Source: Streptomyces sp. B21-105
GTDB lineage: Bacteria > Actinomycetota > Actinomycetes > Streptomycetales > Streptomycetaceae
Assembly (NCBI RefSeq): GCF_036898465.1
Contig: NZ_JARUMJ010000001.1
Span: forward strand, 4,216,001-4,280,000
DNA length: 64,000 bases
Direction of reading: 5' to 3'
Part shown: piece by piece, positions 8,001 to 15,856 of the stretch
How the letters are laid out: every line of letters starts with the position of its first letter
Numbering within the stretch: the stretch's first letter is position 1
Position numbers and translations under genes: made by a program
Notes under the pieces: generated by a model
What the model was told of the DNA's origin: nothing
The model's database searches: none
Seen by the model: only the letters and a program-made list of their open reading frames with translations

Positions 8001-9539
8001 TCAGCCGGCTGCCGTACCGTCCCCGCCCGCCCCGCCCGCCCCGCCCGCCGCGTCGGTGGCGTCGGTGGTGTCGGCCGCGTGGTCGTGCGCGGCCAGGTCC
8101 GCCAGGTCCAGGGCCGCCGCGATCCGGCCGGCGACGTCCTCGGCGTACATCACGTCGAAGCGCTCGAACGCGGAGCGGCGGGCGGCGCGCAGGAACGTCA
8201 CGACGCCGAGGGTGCGGCCGCGGCTGCGCAGCACCGCGCACAGGGCGTGCACCGTGCCCTCCGGCCACTGGCGGGCCCGGGCCCACTCCCGCGCCTCGTC
8301 GGCCGACGCCGAACCCGCGCCGGCCCGCACGGAACCGGCCCGGGCGACGCACTGCAGCGCCGGGTGGTCCTCGGCGTAGCGCAGGGGGAGGCCCGCGTGC
8401 CCGGTGAGCACGCTGGGGCCGGGACCGCCCGTCGGGGTGGCCGCGACCCGCATCAGGCGCATCCGCCCGGCGGCCTCCGGCTCGGCGGACGCGCCGCCCA
8501 TCGGCCGGTCCACCAGCGCGTGGTCGGCGAACCCGGCCAGCGCGAAGTCGAGATGGACGGTGGCCGCCTCGGACGGGTCCTCGCACTCGGCGGCCGCGCG
8601 CGCCGCCCGGTGCAGCTGGTTGGCGCGGAAGCGCAGCAGGGCGGCCTCCTGCTCACCCTGCTTGGCCTCGGTGACGTCCTGGAAGATCCAGCCCACCCCG
8701 AGCGGCACCGGCTCCTCGGCGAGCGGCGAGGCCAGCCGGAGGAAGCCGCTGCGCCAGCAGCGCCGCCGTTCGCCCTCCGCGGTGCGCACGCCGACCCACA
8801 GCTCCGCGGGAGCGGGCGGGGCGCCCTCGGCGAGGACGTGGGTCAGCGCGCCCTCCAGCTCCTCCACGCCCCGGCTGAGCAGTTCGCCCAGCGGGCGGCC
8901 CAGGACCGCCGTGCGGCCGACGCCGAGCGCGCGGGCGGCGTGCGCGTTGACGACGGCGGGACGCAGGTCGGCGTCGACGAGGACGACGCCCCAGGTGGCG
9001 TCGTCGAAGAGGGCCTCGCTCAGCGCGATGGAGCGTTCCAGGTCGATCTGGGCGTGCACCTCGCTGAAGGCGCAGTACAGTCCGGCGGCCTTGCCGTCGG
9101 GTCCGGGCACGGCGGCGGACTGGGTGCGCACGAGGACCCGGCCGCCGTCCTTGGTCACCAGCGCGAACTCGTGCACCTGGCGGCCGGGCGCGTGCATGGC
9201 GGACATCAGCCGGCCCTCGATGTCGGCGGCGTCGGCCTCGCGGACGGCCCAGCCGGCGAAGCCGTGCCGGCCGACGGCCTCGGCGGCGCTCCAGCCGAGG
9301 ATGCGTTCGGCCTCGCGGTTCCAGTGGGTGACGACGCCGTCGCCGTCGAAGGCGCACAGTGCCGCGTCCATGCCGTCCAGCAGTGCGGCGAGCAGGTCGG
9401 CGCCGTCGGGGCCGACCGGAGCGGCCTCGGCCGGTGTGCCGTCCGGGGTCGGCGGGCCGTCGTCGCCCGTCCGCCCGGGCTGCTCGGGCTCGTCCGGCCC
9501 CAGCTCGTCGGTGGTCCCACTACGCCGGGAAGCACTCAC
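8001..9539 (-). CDS. PAS-PAS-GAF sensory protein without an output domain
   Basis: A 512-residue soluble protein. After a Pro/Gly/Asp-rich N-terminus comes a PAS domain (about 45-165, with VVTHWNREAERILGW), a second PAS (about 170-300, ending WIFQDVTEAK) and a GAF-like domain (about 320-490, with ALCAVLRSRGRTLGVVTFLR). An Ala/Gly/Thr/Asp tail follows. Most actinobacterial proteins with this front half end in a PP2C phosphatase or histidine kinase; neither is present here. It may act through a partner or as a competitor of related sensors. It converges with the SIS gene, leaving only 7 bp. Confidence 0.8.
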   Translation of the reverse strand: MSASRRSGTTDELGPDEPEQPGRTGDDGPPTPDGTPAEAAPVGPDGADLLAALLDGMDAALCAFDGDGVVTHWNREAERILGWSAAEAVGRHGFAGWAVREADAADIEGRLMSAMHAPGRQVHEFALVTKDGGRVLVRTQSAAVPGPDGKAAGLYCAFSEVHAQIDLERSIALSEALFDDATWGVVLVDADLRPAVVNAHAARALGVGRTAVLGRPLGELLSRGVEELEGALTHVLAEGAPPAPAELWVGVRTAEGERRRCWRSGFLRLASPLAEEPVPLGVGWIFQDVTEAKQGEQEAALLRFRANQLHRAARAAAECEDPSEAATVHLDFALAGFADHALVDRPMGGASAEPEAAGRMRLMRVAATPTGGPGPSVLTGHAGLPLRYAEDHPALQCVARAGSVRAGAGSASADEAREWARARQWPEGTVHALCAVLRSRGRTLGVVTFLRAARRSAFERFDVMYAEDVAGRIAAALDLADLAAHDHAADTTDATDAAGGAGGAGGDGTAAG

Positions 9540-9745
9540 CTGGACCCCCTGCAGGTTCGCTCACTTGCCCTCATTCAACTGGAACGTGACGCAGCCCACA
9601 TATGATTCCCGCAAGATGGCAGGGAATGGCAGGGGAACCGTCGCGCCGCCGCCGGGTCACCTCGGGGCAGGAGCCGCAGGTCCGCCCATTCCGCCCGCGG
9701 GACAGACCGCGGGGTCGTGTCGTCGTCTCCGTCCCGGAAAAACGC

Positions 9746-9774
9746 TTGAGACCGGCGGGCGAGCTTCTTAGAGT
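9746..9774 (+). promoter_or_regulatory. Near-consensus HrdB-type promoter
   Basis: TTGAGA at 9746-9751 and TAGAGT at 9769-9774 are separated by exactly 17 bp. This is one of the best matches in the window to the vegetative actinobacterial consensus. The predicted start is near 9780. The first rightward protein gene lies about 1.7 kb away beyond an oppositely oriented gene, so the promoter must serve a small transcript. Confidence 0.7.
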
Positions 9775-9806
9775 GGCTGCACTTCGGAAAGGAGGTGGTT
9801 CGGCAG

Positions 9807-9845
9807 ATGTATGGATACCGGACGGAAGAGGTGACTGCGGGCTAG
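9807..9845 (+). CDS. 12-codon ORF with a very strong ribosome-binding site
   Basis: ATG at 9807 encodes MYGYRTEEVTAG and stops at TAG 9843-9845. AAAGGAGGTGG at 9788-9798 is an almost perfect Shine-Dalgarno sequence, 8-9 nt before the ATG. A -35/-10 pair lies 30-60 bp upstream. A leader peptide would normally precede a regulated gene on the same strand, but none follows. The peptide could itself be functional, or translation could control the RNA that follows. The stop codon overlaps a small hairpin (CGGGCT/AGCCCG). Confidence 0.5.
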   Translation: MYGYRTEEVTAG

Positions 9846-10060
9846 CAGCCCGTCGTCGTACTCGGTTCGGCGCCGGACCAGCGTGTGCGTGATGCACGCA
9901 GCCGGCCAGACCAACGCAGTCACCCGACCCGCGAGTCGCCGGTACGTCCGGCCGGCCCCTCCTCGGAGAGGACCAGACTCGCGGGTCGCCTGCGTTCTCG
10001 GTCGCCCGCCTTTCACGGTCGCCTGCGTTCTCGGTCCGTTCGCAGCGGGGCGGGGCGGCG
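9846..10060 (+). ncRNA. Putative structured small RNA downstream of the 12-codon ORF
   Basis: This stretch up to the convergent citrate synthase gene has no coding frame but is highly organised. GACCCGCGAGTC at 9926-9937 pairs exactly with GACTCGCGGGTC at 9976-9987, with a GC-rich inner part. A perfect 20-bp direct repeat starts at 9984 and again at 10017. With the upstream promoter this suggests a stable RNA of roughly 200-280 nt. The 3' end is not obvious. Confidence 0.4.
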
Positions 10061-10096
10061 GCTCGGCCATCCCGACAGGCTCGGCTGCGGCTCGGC

Positions 10097-11197
10097 TCAG
10101 TTCGCGATGTCGCCGTAGCCCTCGATCTCCCGCGGGTTGCGGGTACCGGGGCCGATGTAGCGGGCCGACGGGCGGACCAGGCGGCCGGTGCGCTTCTGCT
10201 CCAGGATGTGCGCCGACCAGCCGGCCGTGCGGGCGCAGGTGAACATGGACGTGAACATGTGCGCCGGGACCTCGGCGAAGTCCAGCACGATGGCCGCCCA
10301 GAACTCGACGTTCGTCGCGAGGACCCGGTCCGGGCGGCGGGCGTGCAGCTCGGCGAGAGCGGCCTTCTCCAGCGCTTCGGCGATCTCGAAGCGGGGCGCG
10401 CCGAGCTCGCGGGCGGTGCGGCGCAGCACGCGCGCGCGGGGGTCCTCGGCGCGGTAGACGCGGTGGCCGAAGCCCATCAGGCGTTCGCCCCTGTCGAGGG
10501 CCTGCTTGACGTAGGCGTCGGCGTCCCCGGTGCGTTCGATCTCCTCGATCATGCCGAGGACGCGGGAGGGGGCGCCGCCGTGCAGCGGGCCGGACATGGC
10601 GCCCACGGCGCCGGAGAGCGCGGCGGCGACGTCGGCGCCGGTGGAGGCGATCACCCGGGCGGTGAAGGTGGACGCGTTCATGCCGTGCTCGGCCGCGGAC
10701 GTCCAGTAGGCGTCGACCGCCTTGACGTGCTTGGGGTCGGGCTCGCCGCGCCAGCGGATCATGAACCGTTCGACGACGGAGCGGGCCTTGTCGATCTCCC
10801 GCTGGGGAACCATGGGCGTGCCCTGGCCGCGCGCCGACTGGGCGACGTAGGAGAGGGCCATGACGGCGGCGCGGGCGAGGTCCTCGCGGGCCTGCTCGGC
10901 GTCGATGTCGAGGAGGGGCTTGAGGCCCCAGACGGGCGCGAGCATGGCGAGCGCGGACTGGACGTCGACGCGGATGTCACCGGAGTGGACGGGGATCGGG
11001 AACGGTTCGGCGGGCGGCAGGCCGGGGTTGAAGGCGCCGTCCACCAGCAGGCCCCAGACGTTGCCGAAGGAGACGTGGCCGACCAGGTCCTCGATGTCGA
11101 CGCCCCGGTACCGCAGGGCGCCGCCCTCCTTGTCGGGTTCGGCGATCTCCGTCTCGAACGCGACGACTCCTTCGAGTCCGGGTACGAAGTCGGACAT
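10097..11197 (-). CDS. Citrate synthase-family protein
   Basis: A 366-residue citrate/2-methylcitrate synthase family enzyme, which would condense acetyl-CoA (or propionyl-CoA) with oxaloacetate. Catalytic motifs are visible: GPLHGGAPSRVLGM with the first His, MGFGHRVYRAEDPRA with the second, and VLDFAEVPAHMFT with the Asp, followed by the CoA-binding RTGRLVRPSARYIGP. The length fits the short Gram-positive type. Whether it is the main citrate synthase is unclear because Streptomyces carry several paralogues. The start is the ATG at 11195-11197 (MSDFVPGLEG), preceded by GAGGAGCCGCCTG. It is divergent from pdxH. Confidence 0.88.
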   Translation of the reverse strand: MSDFVPGLEGVVAFETEIAEPDKEGGALRYRGVDIEDLVGHVSFGNVWGLLVDGAFNPGLPPAEPFPIPVHSGDIRVDVQSALAMLAPVWGLKPLLDIDAEQAREDLARAAVMALSYVAQSARGQGTPMVPQREIDKARSVVERFMIRWRGEPDPKHVKAVDAYWTSAAEHGMNASTFTARVIASTGADVAAALSGAVGAMSGPLHGGAPSRVLGMIEEIERTGDADAYVKQALDRGERLMGFGHRVYRAEDPRARVLRRTARELGAPRFEIAEALEKAALAELHARRPDRVLATNVEFWAAIVLDFAEVPAHMFTSMFTCARTAGWSAHILEQKRTGRLVRPSARYIGPGTRNPREIEGYGDIAN

Positions 11198-11362
11198 CAG
11201 GCGGCTCCTCGTGAGTGTGCGACGGATGGCGCCGGCGGATCCGCGGTCCGGGACGCGTCGAGCCGGGTCGACGTGCGGGGACTCGCGGTCCTGGCGCTCT
11301 CCCCAGTGATGCCCCGTAGGGCCGGCGGTCACCCGACCGGGGTGGCATCTCACCCTATCCGC

Positions 11363-11395
11363 GAGTGCCACCTTTGGGGAGTGGCAGCGGCACTC
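11363..11395. promoter_or_regulatory. Nested inverted repeats between citrate synthase and pdxH
   Basis: GAGTGCC at 11363-11369 pairs with GGCACTC at 11389-11395. Inside it, TGCCAC at 11366-11371 pairs with GTGGCA at 11381-11386. The dyad lies in the 263-bp divergent gap, about 65 bp before the pdxH start, so it could be an operator for either gene. I do not recognise the motif. Confidence 0.45.
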
Positions 11396-11460
11396 AGTGC
11401 CATTCGGGGCCGGCCCGGGTGGGTCGTCCGCGTCGGCGGGCCATGCGGCAGGATGGCCGT

Positions 11461-12165
11461 GTGACCGACGCAGACGCCGCCTCCCCCGGACCGGGCCTCA
11501 GTGCCGGTCCCGGTCCCGCGCTCGACCCCGCCGCCATGCGCAAGCAGTACCGGGTCGAGGGAATCGCCGAGGCCGAGCTGGCCGCGACGCCCGTGGAGCA
11601 GTTCGCCCGCTGGTTCAAGGACGCGGCCGTGGAGGCCCACCTCTTCGAGCCGAACGCCATGGTCGTCTCCACCGCGGACGCCGAGGGCCGGCCCAGCTCC
11701 CGCACGGTGCTGCTGAAGCAGTTCGACGAGCGGGGCTTCGTCTTCTACACCAACTACGACTCCCGCAAGGCGCGCGACCTGGCCGCGAACCCGCACGTCT
11801 CGCTGCTCTTCCCGTGGCATCCGATGGCCCGGCAGGTCATCGTGCGTGGCGTGGCGCGGCGCACCGGGCGCGACGAGACGGCGGCGTACTTCCGCACCCG
11901 GCCGCACGGCTCCCAGCTCGGCGCGTGGGCCAGCGCCCAGTCCTCGGTGATCGCCTCACGCGACGGTCTGGACGCCGCGTACGCCGAGCTGGCGGCCCGC
12001 TACCCGGAAGGCGAGCAGGTGCCGGTGCCGCCGCACTGGGGCGGTTTCCGGGTGGCGCCGCGGTCGGTGGAGTTCTGGCAGGGCCGGCTGAACCGCCTGC
12101 ACGACCGCCTGCGGTACGCGGCGGAGCCGGACGGCAGCTGGCGAGTGGAGCGACTCAGCCCCTGA
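11461..12165 (+). CDS. pdxH: Pyridoxamine 5'-phosphate oxidase
   Basis: The 234-residue FMN enzyme oxidises pyridoxamine or pyridoxine 5'-phosphate to pyridoxal 5'-phosphate. It shows the family's FMN-binding [20 protein letters not shown], the SRKARDL segment, [13 protein letters not shown] and the C-terminal [17 protein letters not shown] with the substrate-binding Arg/His. The start is taken as GTG 11461 because CAGGAT lies 6 nt before it, which suggests leaderless transcription; longer frames upstream lack a ribosome-binding site. An Ala/Gly/Pro-rich N-terminus precedes the usual MRKQY start region. Confidence 0.92.
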   Translation: MTDADAASPGPGLSAGPGPALDPAAMRKQYRVEGIAEAELAATPVEQFARWFKDAAVEAHLFEPNAMVVSTADAEGRPSSRTVLLKQFDERGFVFYTNYDSRKARDLAANPHVSLLFPWHPMARQVIVRGVARRTGRDETAAYFRTRPHGSQLGAWASAQSSVIASRDGLDAAYAELAARYPEGEQVPVPPHWGGFRVAPRSVEFWQGRLNRLHDRLRYAAEPDGSWRVERLSP

Positions 12166-12267
12166 GGGGGCGCGGCCCTTGAGGCGGCGCGGCCGTCGGC
12201 CGGTGGGACGGGCTGTTCGGACGGCCCCTCGGACCGGCCCCTCTCAGCGACTGCCCGGGCCGGCCGC

Positions 12268-12816
12268 TCAGATCTTGCCGGCGAGGAACGCGGTGCGGTG
12301 CCCGGGCAGGAGCTCCGCCGTCTTGGCGCGGAACTCCTCGCTGAGCGAGGGCCAGTTCCAGAACTCGAAGCCGAGGTGGGCGAGGGCCAGGTGGTCGTCC
12401 GACCAGTGCCAGGCGGGCGCCGGGGCGGTCTCGCCGCAGGCGTGGCAGGGGATGTCGGCCTCGCCGGTCCGGTGCCACTGTTCGACCGCCTCCGACAGGA
12501 GCAGCGAGTCGTCGGCGACCGTCGTGCAGCGCGGGCAGCTCGTCGACGGGTCGCGCGCGTCGAGCATGCTGAAGAAGACGTGGCGCTCGGTGTACGCGAC
12601 GACGCCTTCCGGGGCGCCCCAGCGGGCGTCGTCGACGGCCTTGTGCCAGTGCGGTCCGGGAGGATGGGCCGGCAGGTCGCTGAGGCCCCAGCCGGGTTTC
12701 GCCTCGGCGAGCACGATGCCCTCGGCCACCCACAGGTCCACCACGGACCGCGCGAGTCGCGGTGCGTCGTGCGGTGTGGCGTCGCGGTCGACGATGGTCT
12801 GGAACGTGTCACCCAT
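12268..12816 (-). CDS. Conserved CxxC-containing protein of unknown function
   Basis: A 182-residue soluble protein. Two CxxC pairs, SCPRC near residue 93 and PCHAC near residue 124, could bind one zinc ion. Aromatic-rich segments surround them (WHWSDDH, FEFWNWPSLSEEFRA). I do not recognise the family. TACGGT lies 6 nt before the ATG, so the message may be leaderless. It converges with pdxH and is followed on the left by GC-rich filler without a clear terminator. It lies downstream of the TetR gene on the same strand but is separated by 58 bp and a possible promoter. Confidence 0.65.
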   Translation of the reverse strand: MGDTFQTIVDRDATPHDAPRLARSVVDLWVAEGIVLAEAKPGWGLSDLPAHPPGPHWHKAVDDARWGAPEGVVAYTERHVFFSMLDARDPSTSCPRCTTVADDSLLLSEAVEQWHRTGEADIPCHACGETAPAPAWHWSDDHLALAHLGFEFWNWPSLSEEFRAKTAELLPGHRTAFLAGKI

Positions 12817-12874
12817 GCCGACACCGTAGGGCCCGGCACCGACGCCGGTACCGACAGCGGCCTGGGCCCCCTCG

Positions 12875-13474
12875 TCAGCCGAGCGCCTCGTCCAGCAGTG
12901 CCGCCCACTGCGCCACGACCCGTTCGCGGCGGGGTGCGTCGTCGGTGAGGAGGTTGGCGAGGCCGAGGCCGCGGGCCATGTCGAGGAGGCCTTGGACCTT
13001 CTCGCGGACCCCCGGCACGGACTCGTCGGCGTCGAGGAGCTCCACGGCCGTGCGGTGGGCTTCGCGGCCCACGCGGGCCTCCAGCTCGGTGACCCGCGGG
13101 CGCAGCTGTTCCTCGTTGGAGGCGGCCACCCACAGGTGCAGCGCGGCCCGGAAGAGGGGGCCGGTGTAGAGGTCGACGAGGGCGGCGACGACTGCGCGCC
13201 GGTCGCCGTGCGCGCCCTGCGGGAACAGGGCGCGCAAAGCGGTCGAGCGTTCCTCGGCGACGTGCTCGACGGCGGCGGTGAACAGGTCCTCGCGGGTGGG
13301 GAAGTGGTGCTGGGCGGCGCCGCGGGAGACGCCGGCGCGTTCGGCGACGACGGAGACCGTGGAGCCCGCCCAGCCGTGTTCGCCGAGGCAGGCCACGGCG
13401 GCCTCCAGCAGCCGCTGCCGGGTGGCCCGGCTGCGGTCCTGCTTGGGGACACGGTCGCGGTCCACCGCGCTCAC
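12875..13474 (-). CDS. TetR-family regulator, last gene of the acyl-CoA operon
   Basis: A roughly 199-residue TetR repressor. The N-terminal helix-turn-helix is clear (TRQRLLEAAVACLGEHGW, then VSVVAERAGVSRGAAQHHF), and the C-terminal helical ligand domain (60-199) carries LYTGPLFRAALHLWVAASNEE. GTG 13474 overlaps the enoyl-CoA hydratase stop codon as GTGA; an ATG at 13483 is an alternative start. Coupling to the catabolic genes implies that it senses a pathway acyl-CoA or acid and autoregulates. The 14-bp palindrome at 23118 before the first gene is the obvious candidate operator. Confidence 0.85.
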   Translation of the reverse strand: MSAVDRDRVPKQDRSRATRQRLLEAAVACLGEHGWAGSTVSVVAERAGVSRGAAQHHFPTREDLFTAAVEHVAEERSTALRALFPQGAHGDRRAVVAALVDLYTGPLFRAALHLWVAASNEEQLRPRVTELEARVGREAHRTAVELLDADESVPGVREKVQGLLDMARGLGLANLLTDDAPRRERVVAQWAALLDEALG

Positions 13475-14220
13475 AGCGCCCATGCGGGATCCCGTCGTTC
13501 GAGGAAGGCCGTCATCCCCTCGCGGGCCTCGGCGGTGGCGAAAAGCCGGGCCGAGAGCGCGGTGAGATCGGCGGCATTCCGGTCGAATGCCTCCAGCACC
13601 CTAGCCGTGAGCAGCCGTTTCGTCTCGGTGAGCGCCTGCGGGGCGGATCTGCGGAGCCCCTCCAGGACGGGGGCGAGGACGGCGTCGACGTCGTCGCCGG
13701 CCGCGGTCAGCAGGCCGATCCGGGCGGCCTCGGGGGCGTCGAAGCGCTCGCCGGTGAGGTAGTAGCGGGCGAGGGCCCGCGGGTCGGTGCGCGGGAGCAG
13801 CGGCAGGGAGATCACCGCGGGCGCGACGCCGATGCGCACCTCCGTGAAGGCGAAGGTGGACGCGGTGGAGGCGGCGGTGACGTCGCAGGCGGCGAGCAGG
13901 CCGAGTCCGCCGGCCCGGACGTGTCCGGTGAGGCGGGCGACGACCGGTTTGGGCAGGGCGACGATCCGGCGCAGCAGGCCGACGAACGCGTCCGGGTGGG
14001 GCGGGTCGCGCAGGTCGGCGCCGGCGCAGAAGGTGCCGCCGGTGTGGGTGAGGACGACCGCGCGGACGCCGGAGTCCTCGGCGCAGTCCGCGAGGGCGTC
14101 GGCGAGCGCGCCGACGAGCGCCGCGGAGAGGGCGTTGCGGGTGGCGTGCGCGTCGAGGCTGAGCGTCTCGACGCCGCGCGCGCGGGTGCGTCCGATCAGG
14201 GGCGCCGTGGCCGTCGTCAT
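13471..14220 (-). CDS. Enoyl-CoA hydratase/isomerase family protein
   Basis: This 249-residue crotonase-fold protein would hydrate or otherwise process an unsaturated CoA ester. The oxyanion segment GGTFCAGADL near residue 65 and AGGLGLLAACDVTAAS near 105 are present. Of the two classical catalytic Glu residues, the first position reads Gly (AGGLGLL), while the second is kept in FAFTEVRIGVAP. Loss of one Glu is seen in family members with altered chemistry, so simple hydration is not certain. Its ATG overlaps the ligase stop codon as ATGA. Confidence 0.85.
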   Translation of the reverse strand: MTTATAPLIGRTRARGVETLSLDAHATRNALSAALVGALADALADCAEDSGVRAVVLTHTGGTFCAGADLRDPPHPDAFVGLLRRIVALPKPVVARLTGHVRAGGLGLLAACDVTAASTASTFAFTEVRIGVAPAVISLPLLPRTDPRALARYYLTGERFDAPEAARIGLLTAAGDDVDAVLAPVLEGLRRSAPQALTETKRLLTARVLEAFDRNAADLTALSARLFATAEAREGMTAFLERRDPAWAL

Positions 14221-15782
14221 GCGCGCTCCCGCAGCTTTCGGCGGAGGATCTTGCCCGAGGCGGCTCTGGGGACGGCGTCGACGAAGGTGACGTGGCGGAC
14301 GCGCTTGTAGGGGGCGACCCGTTCGGCGACGTACATCGCGACCTCGCCCGCGGCGAGTTCGGGGGCGGTGGGCCTGCGGACCACGAAGGCGTGCGGGACC
14401 TCGTTGCCGTCGTCGTAGACGCCGATGACGGCCGCGTCCGCGATCTGCGGGTGGGTGAGCAGCAGCGCCTCGAGTTCGGCGGGGGCCACCTGGAAGCCCT
14501 TGTACTTGATGAGTTCCTTGACGCGGTCGACGACGAACAGCCAGCCGTCGTCGTCGACGCGCCCGACGTCGCCGGTGTGCAGCCAGCCGGCGTCGTCGAT
14601 CATGCCGGCGGTGGCGTCGGGGCGGCCGAGGTAACCCTTCATGACCTGCGGGCCGCGGATGAGGATCTCGCCGGCCTCGCCGACGCCGAGGTCCTTGCCG
14701 GGATCGTCGAGGGAGACGATCCGCATCTCGGTGCCGGCGATGAGCCGGCCGACGGTGCCGCCGGGCGCCTCGCGCATGGCGGACAGGGGGACGACGTGGG
14801 TGCCCGGCGACAGTTCCGTCATGCCGTAGGCCTGGCCGACGGGCGGGAGGTTCAGGCGCTCGGCGCAGGCGGCGGCGAGGTCGGCGTCCAGTGGTGCGGC
14901 GGCGCTGATCACGTACTTCAGTGACGTCAGGTCGTAGGCGGCGACCGCCGGGTGCTTGGCGAGGGCGAGGACGATGGGCGGCGCCACGTACAGGCCGGTG
15001 ATCCGGTGCTTCTCGATGGCGGCGAGGAACGTCTCGAGGTCGAAGCGGGGCAGGACGACGACGGTGGCGCCGTGCCGCAGCGGGGCGTTCATCAGGGCGG
15101 TGAGGCCGTAGATGTGGAAGAAGGGCAGCACGGCGAGGATGCGGTCGCCGGGGCCCGCGGAGATCGCCGGTTCGAGCTGGGCCAGGTTGGTGGCGATCTG
15201 CCGGTGGGTGAGCATGACGCCCTTGGGGACGCCGGTGGTGCCGGAGGAGTACGGCAGGGCCGCGACGTCGGCCACCGGATCGATGGCGACCTGCGGTTCG
15301 GGGGCCGTCGAGCCGAGCATGTCGACCAGCGAGCGGTGTCCGGGGGCGGTGTCGCAGACGAAGATCTCCTCGACGCCGCCCGCGAGTTCGGCGGCCCGCC
15401 GGGCCGTCTGCAGCAGGGGTGAGACGGTGACGATCCAGCGCGCGGCCGAGTCGCCGAGCTGTTTGGCGAGCTCCTCGGGGGTAGCCAGCGGATGCACCGT
15501 GGTGACGGTGGCGCCCGCGCGGGTGGCCGCGTAGAAGGCGATCGGGAACGCGACGGTGTTGGGGCTGTGCAGGGCCAGTACGTCGCCCTTGGCGACCCCG
15601 GCCTCGGCGAGGGCCGCGGCGACCCGCCGGTGGAAGCGGTCCAGCTGGTCGTACGTGAGGGTGGTGCCGTCCGTGCCGTCGACGAGGGCGGGCAGTTCGC
15701 CGAACTCGGCGGCGCGGCCCAGCACGGCGTCGTGGATGGGGAGTTCTATGGGCGGGACGTCTGCGTACGCGCTGCGGAACAT
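14217..15782 (-). CDS. Acyl-CoA ligase (4-coumarate:CoA ligase-like)
   Basis: A 521-residue ANL-superfamily adenylate-forming enzyme that would activate a carboxylic acid to its CoA thioester. Core motifs are in order: A3 YSSGTTGVPKGVMLTHRQ near 170, A5 GQAYGMTELSPGTHV near 320, A7 GDVGRVDDDGWLFVVDR near 400, KYKGFQVAPAELE, and A10 PRAASGKILRRKL with the catalytic Lys at the end. The start is ATG 15782, after GAGGAGGAACC. The automatic 4-coumarate label should not be taken as the substrate; the operon suggests a branched or isoprenoid acid. Confidence 0.9.
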   Translation of the reverse strand: MFRSAYADVPPIELPIHDAVLGRAAEFGELPALVDGTDGTTLTYDQLDRFHRRVAAALAEAGVAKGDVLALHSPNTVAFPIAFYAATRAGATVTTVHPLATPEELAKQLGDSAARWIVTVSPLLQTARRAAELAGGVEEIFVCDTAPGHRSLVDMLGSTAPEPQVAIDPVADVAALPYSSGTTGVPKGVMLTHRQIATNLAQLEPAISAGPGDRILAVLPFFHIYGLTALMNAPLRHGATVVVLPRFDLETFLAAIEKHRITGLYVAPPIVLALAKHPAVAAYDLTSLKYVISAAAPLDADLAAACAERLNLPPVGQAYGMTELSPGTHVVPLSAMREAPGGTVGRLIAGTEMRIVSLDDPGKDLGVGEAGEILIRGPQVMKGYLGRPDATAGMIDDAGWLHTGDVGRVDDDGWLFVVDRVKELIKYKGFQVAPAELEALLLTHPQIADAAVIGVYDDGNEVPHAFVVRRPTAPELAAGEVAMYVAERVAPYKRVRHVTFVDAVPRAASGKILRRKLRERA

Positions 15783-15856
15783 GGTTCCTCCTCGGGCGCC
15801 GGGCACGTCGGTGTGCCGGTTCGGGCGCTACGGGCCGGTGCGGCCGCCTGGCCGGT

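Noticed and set aside
9602..9892. 96-codon ORF around the strong promoter at 9746
   Set aside because: It starts upstream of the promoter it contains and has poor codon pattern; the 12-codon ORF with the ideal ribosome-binding site fits better.
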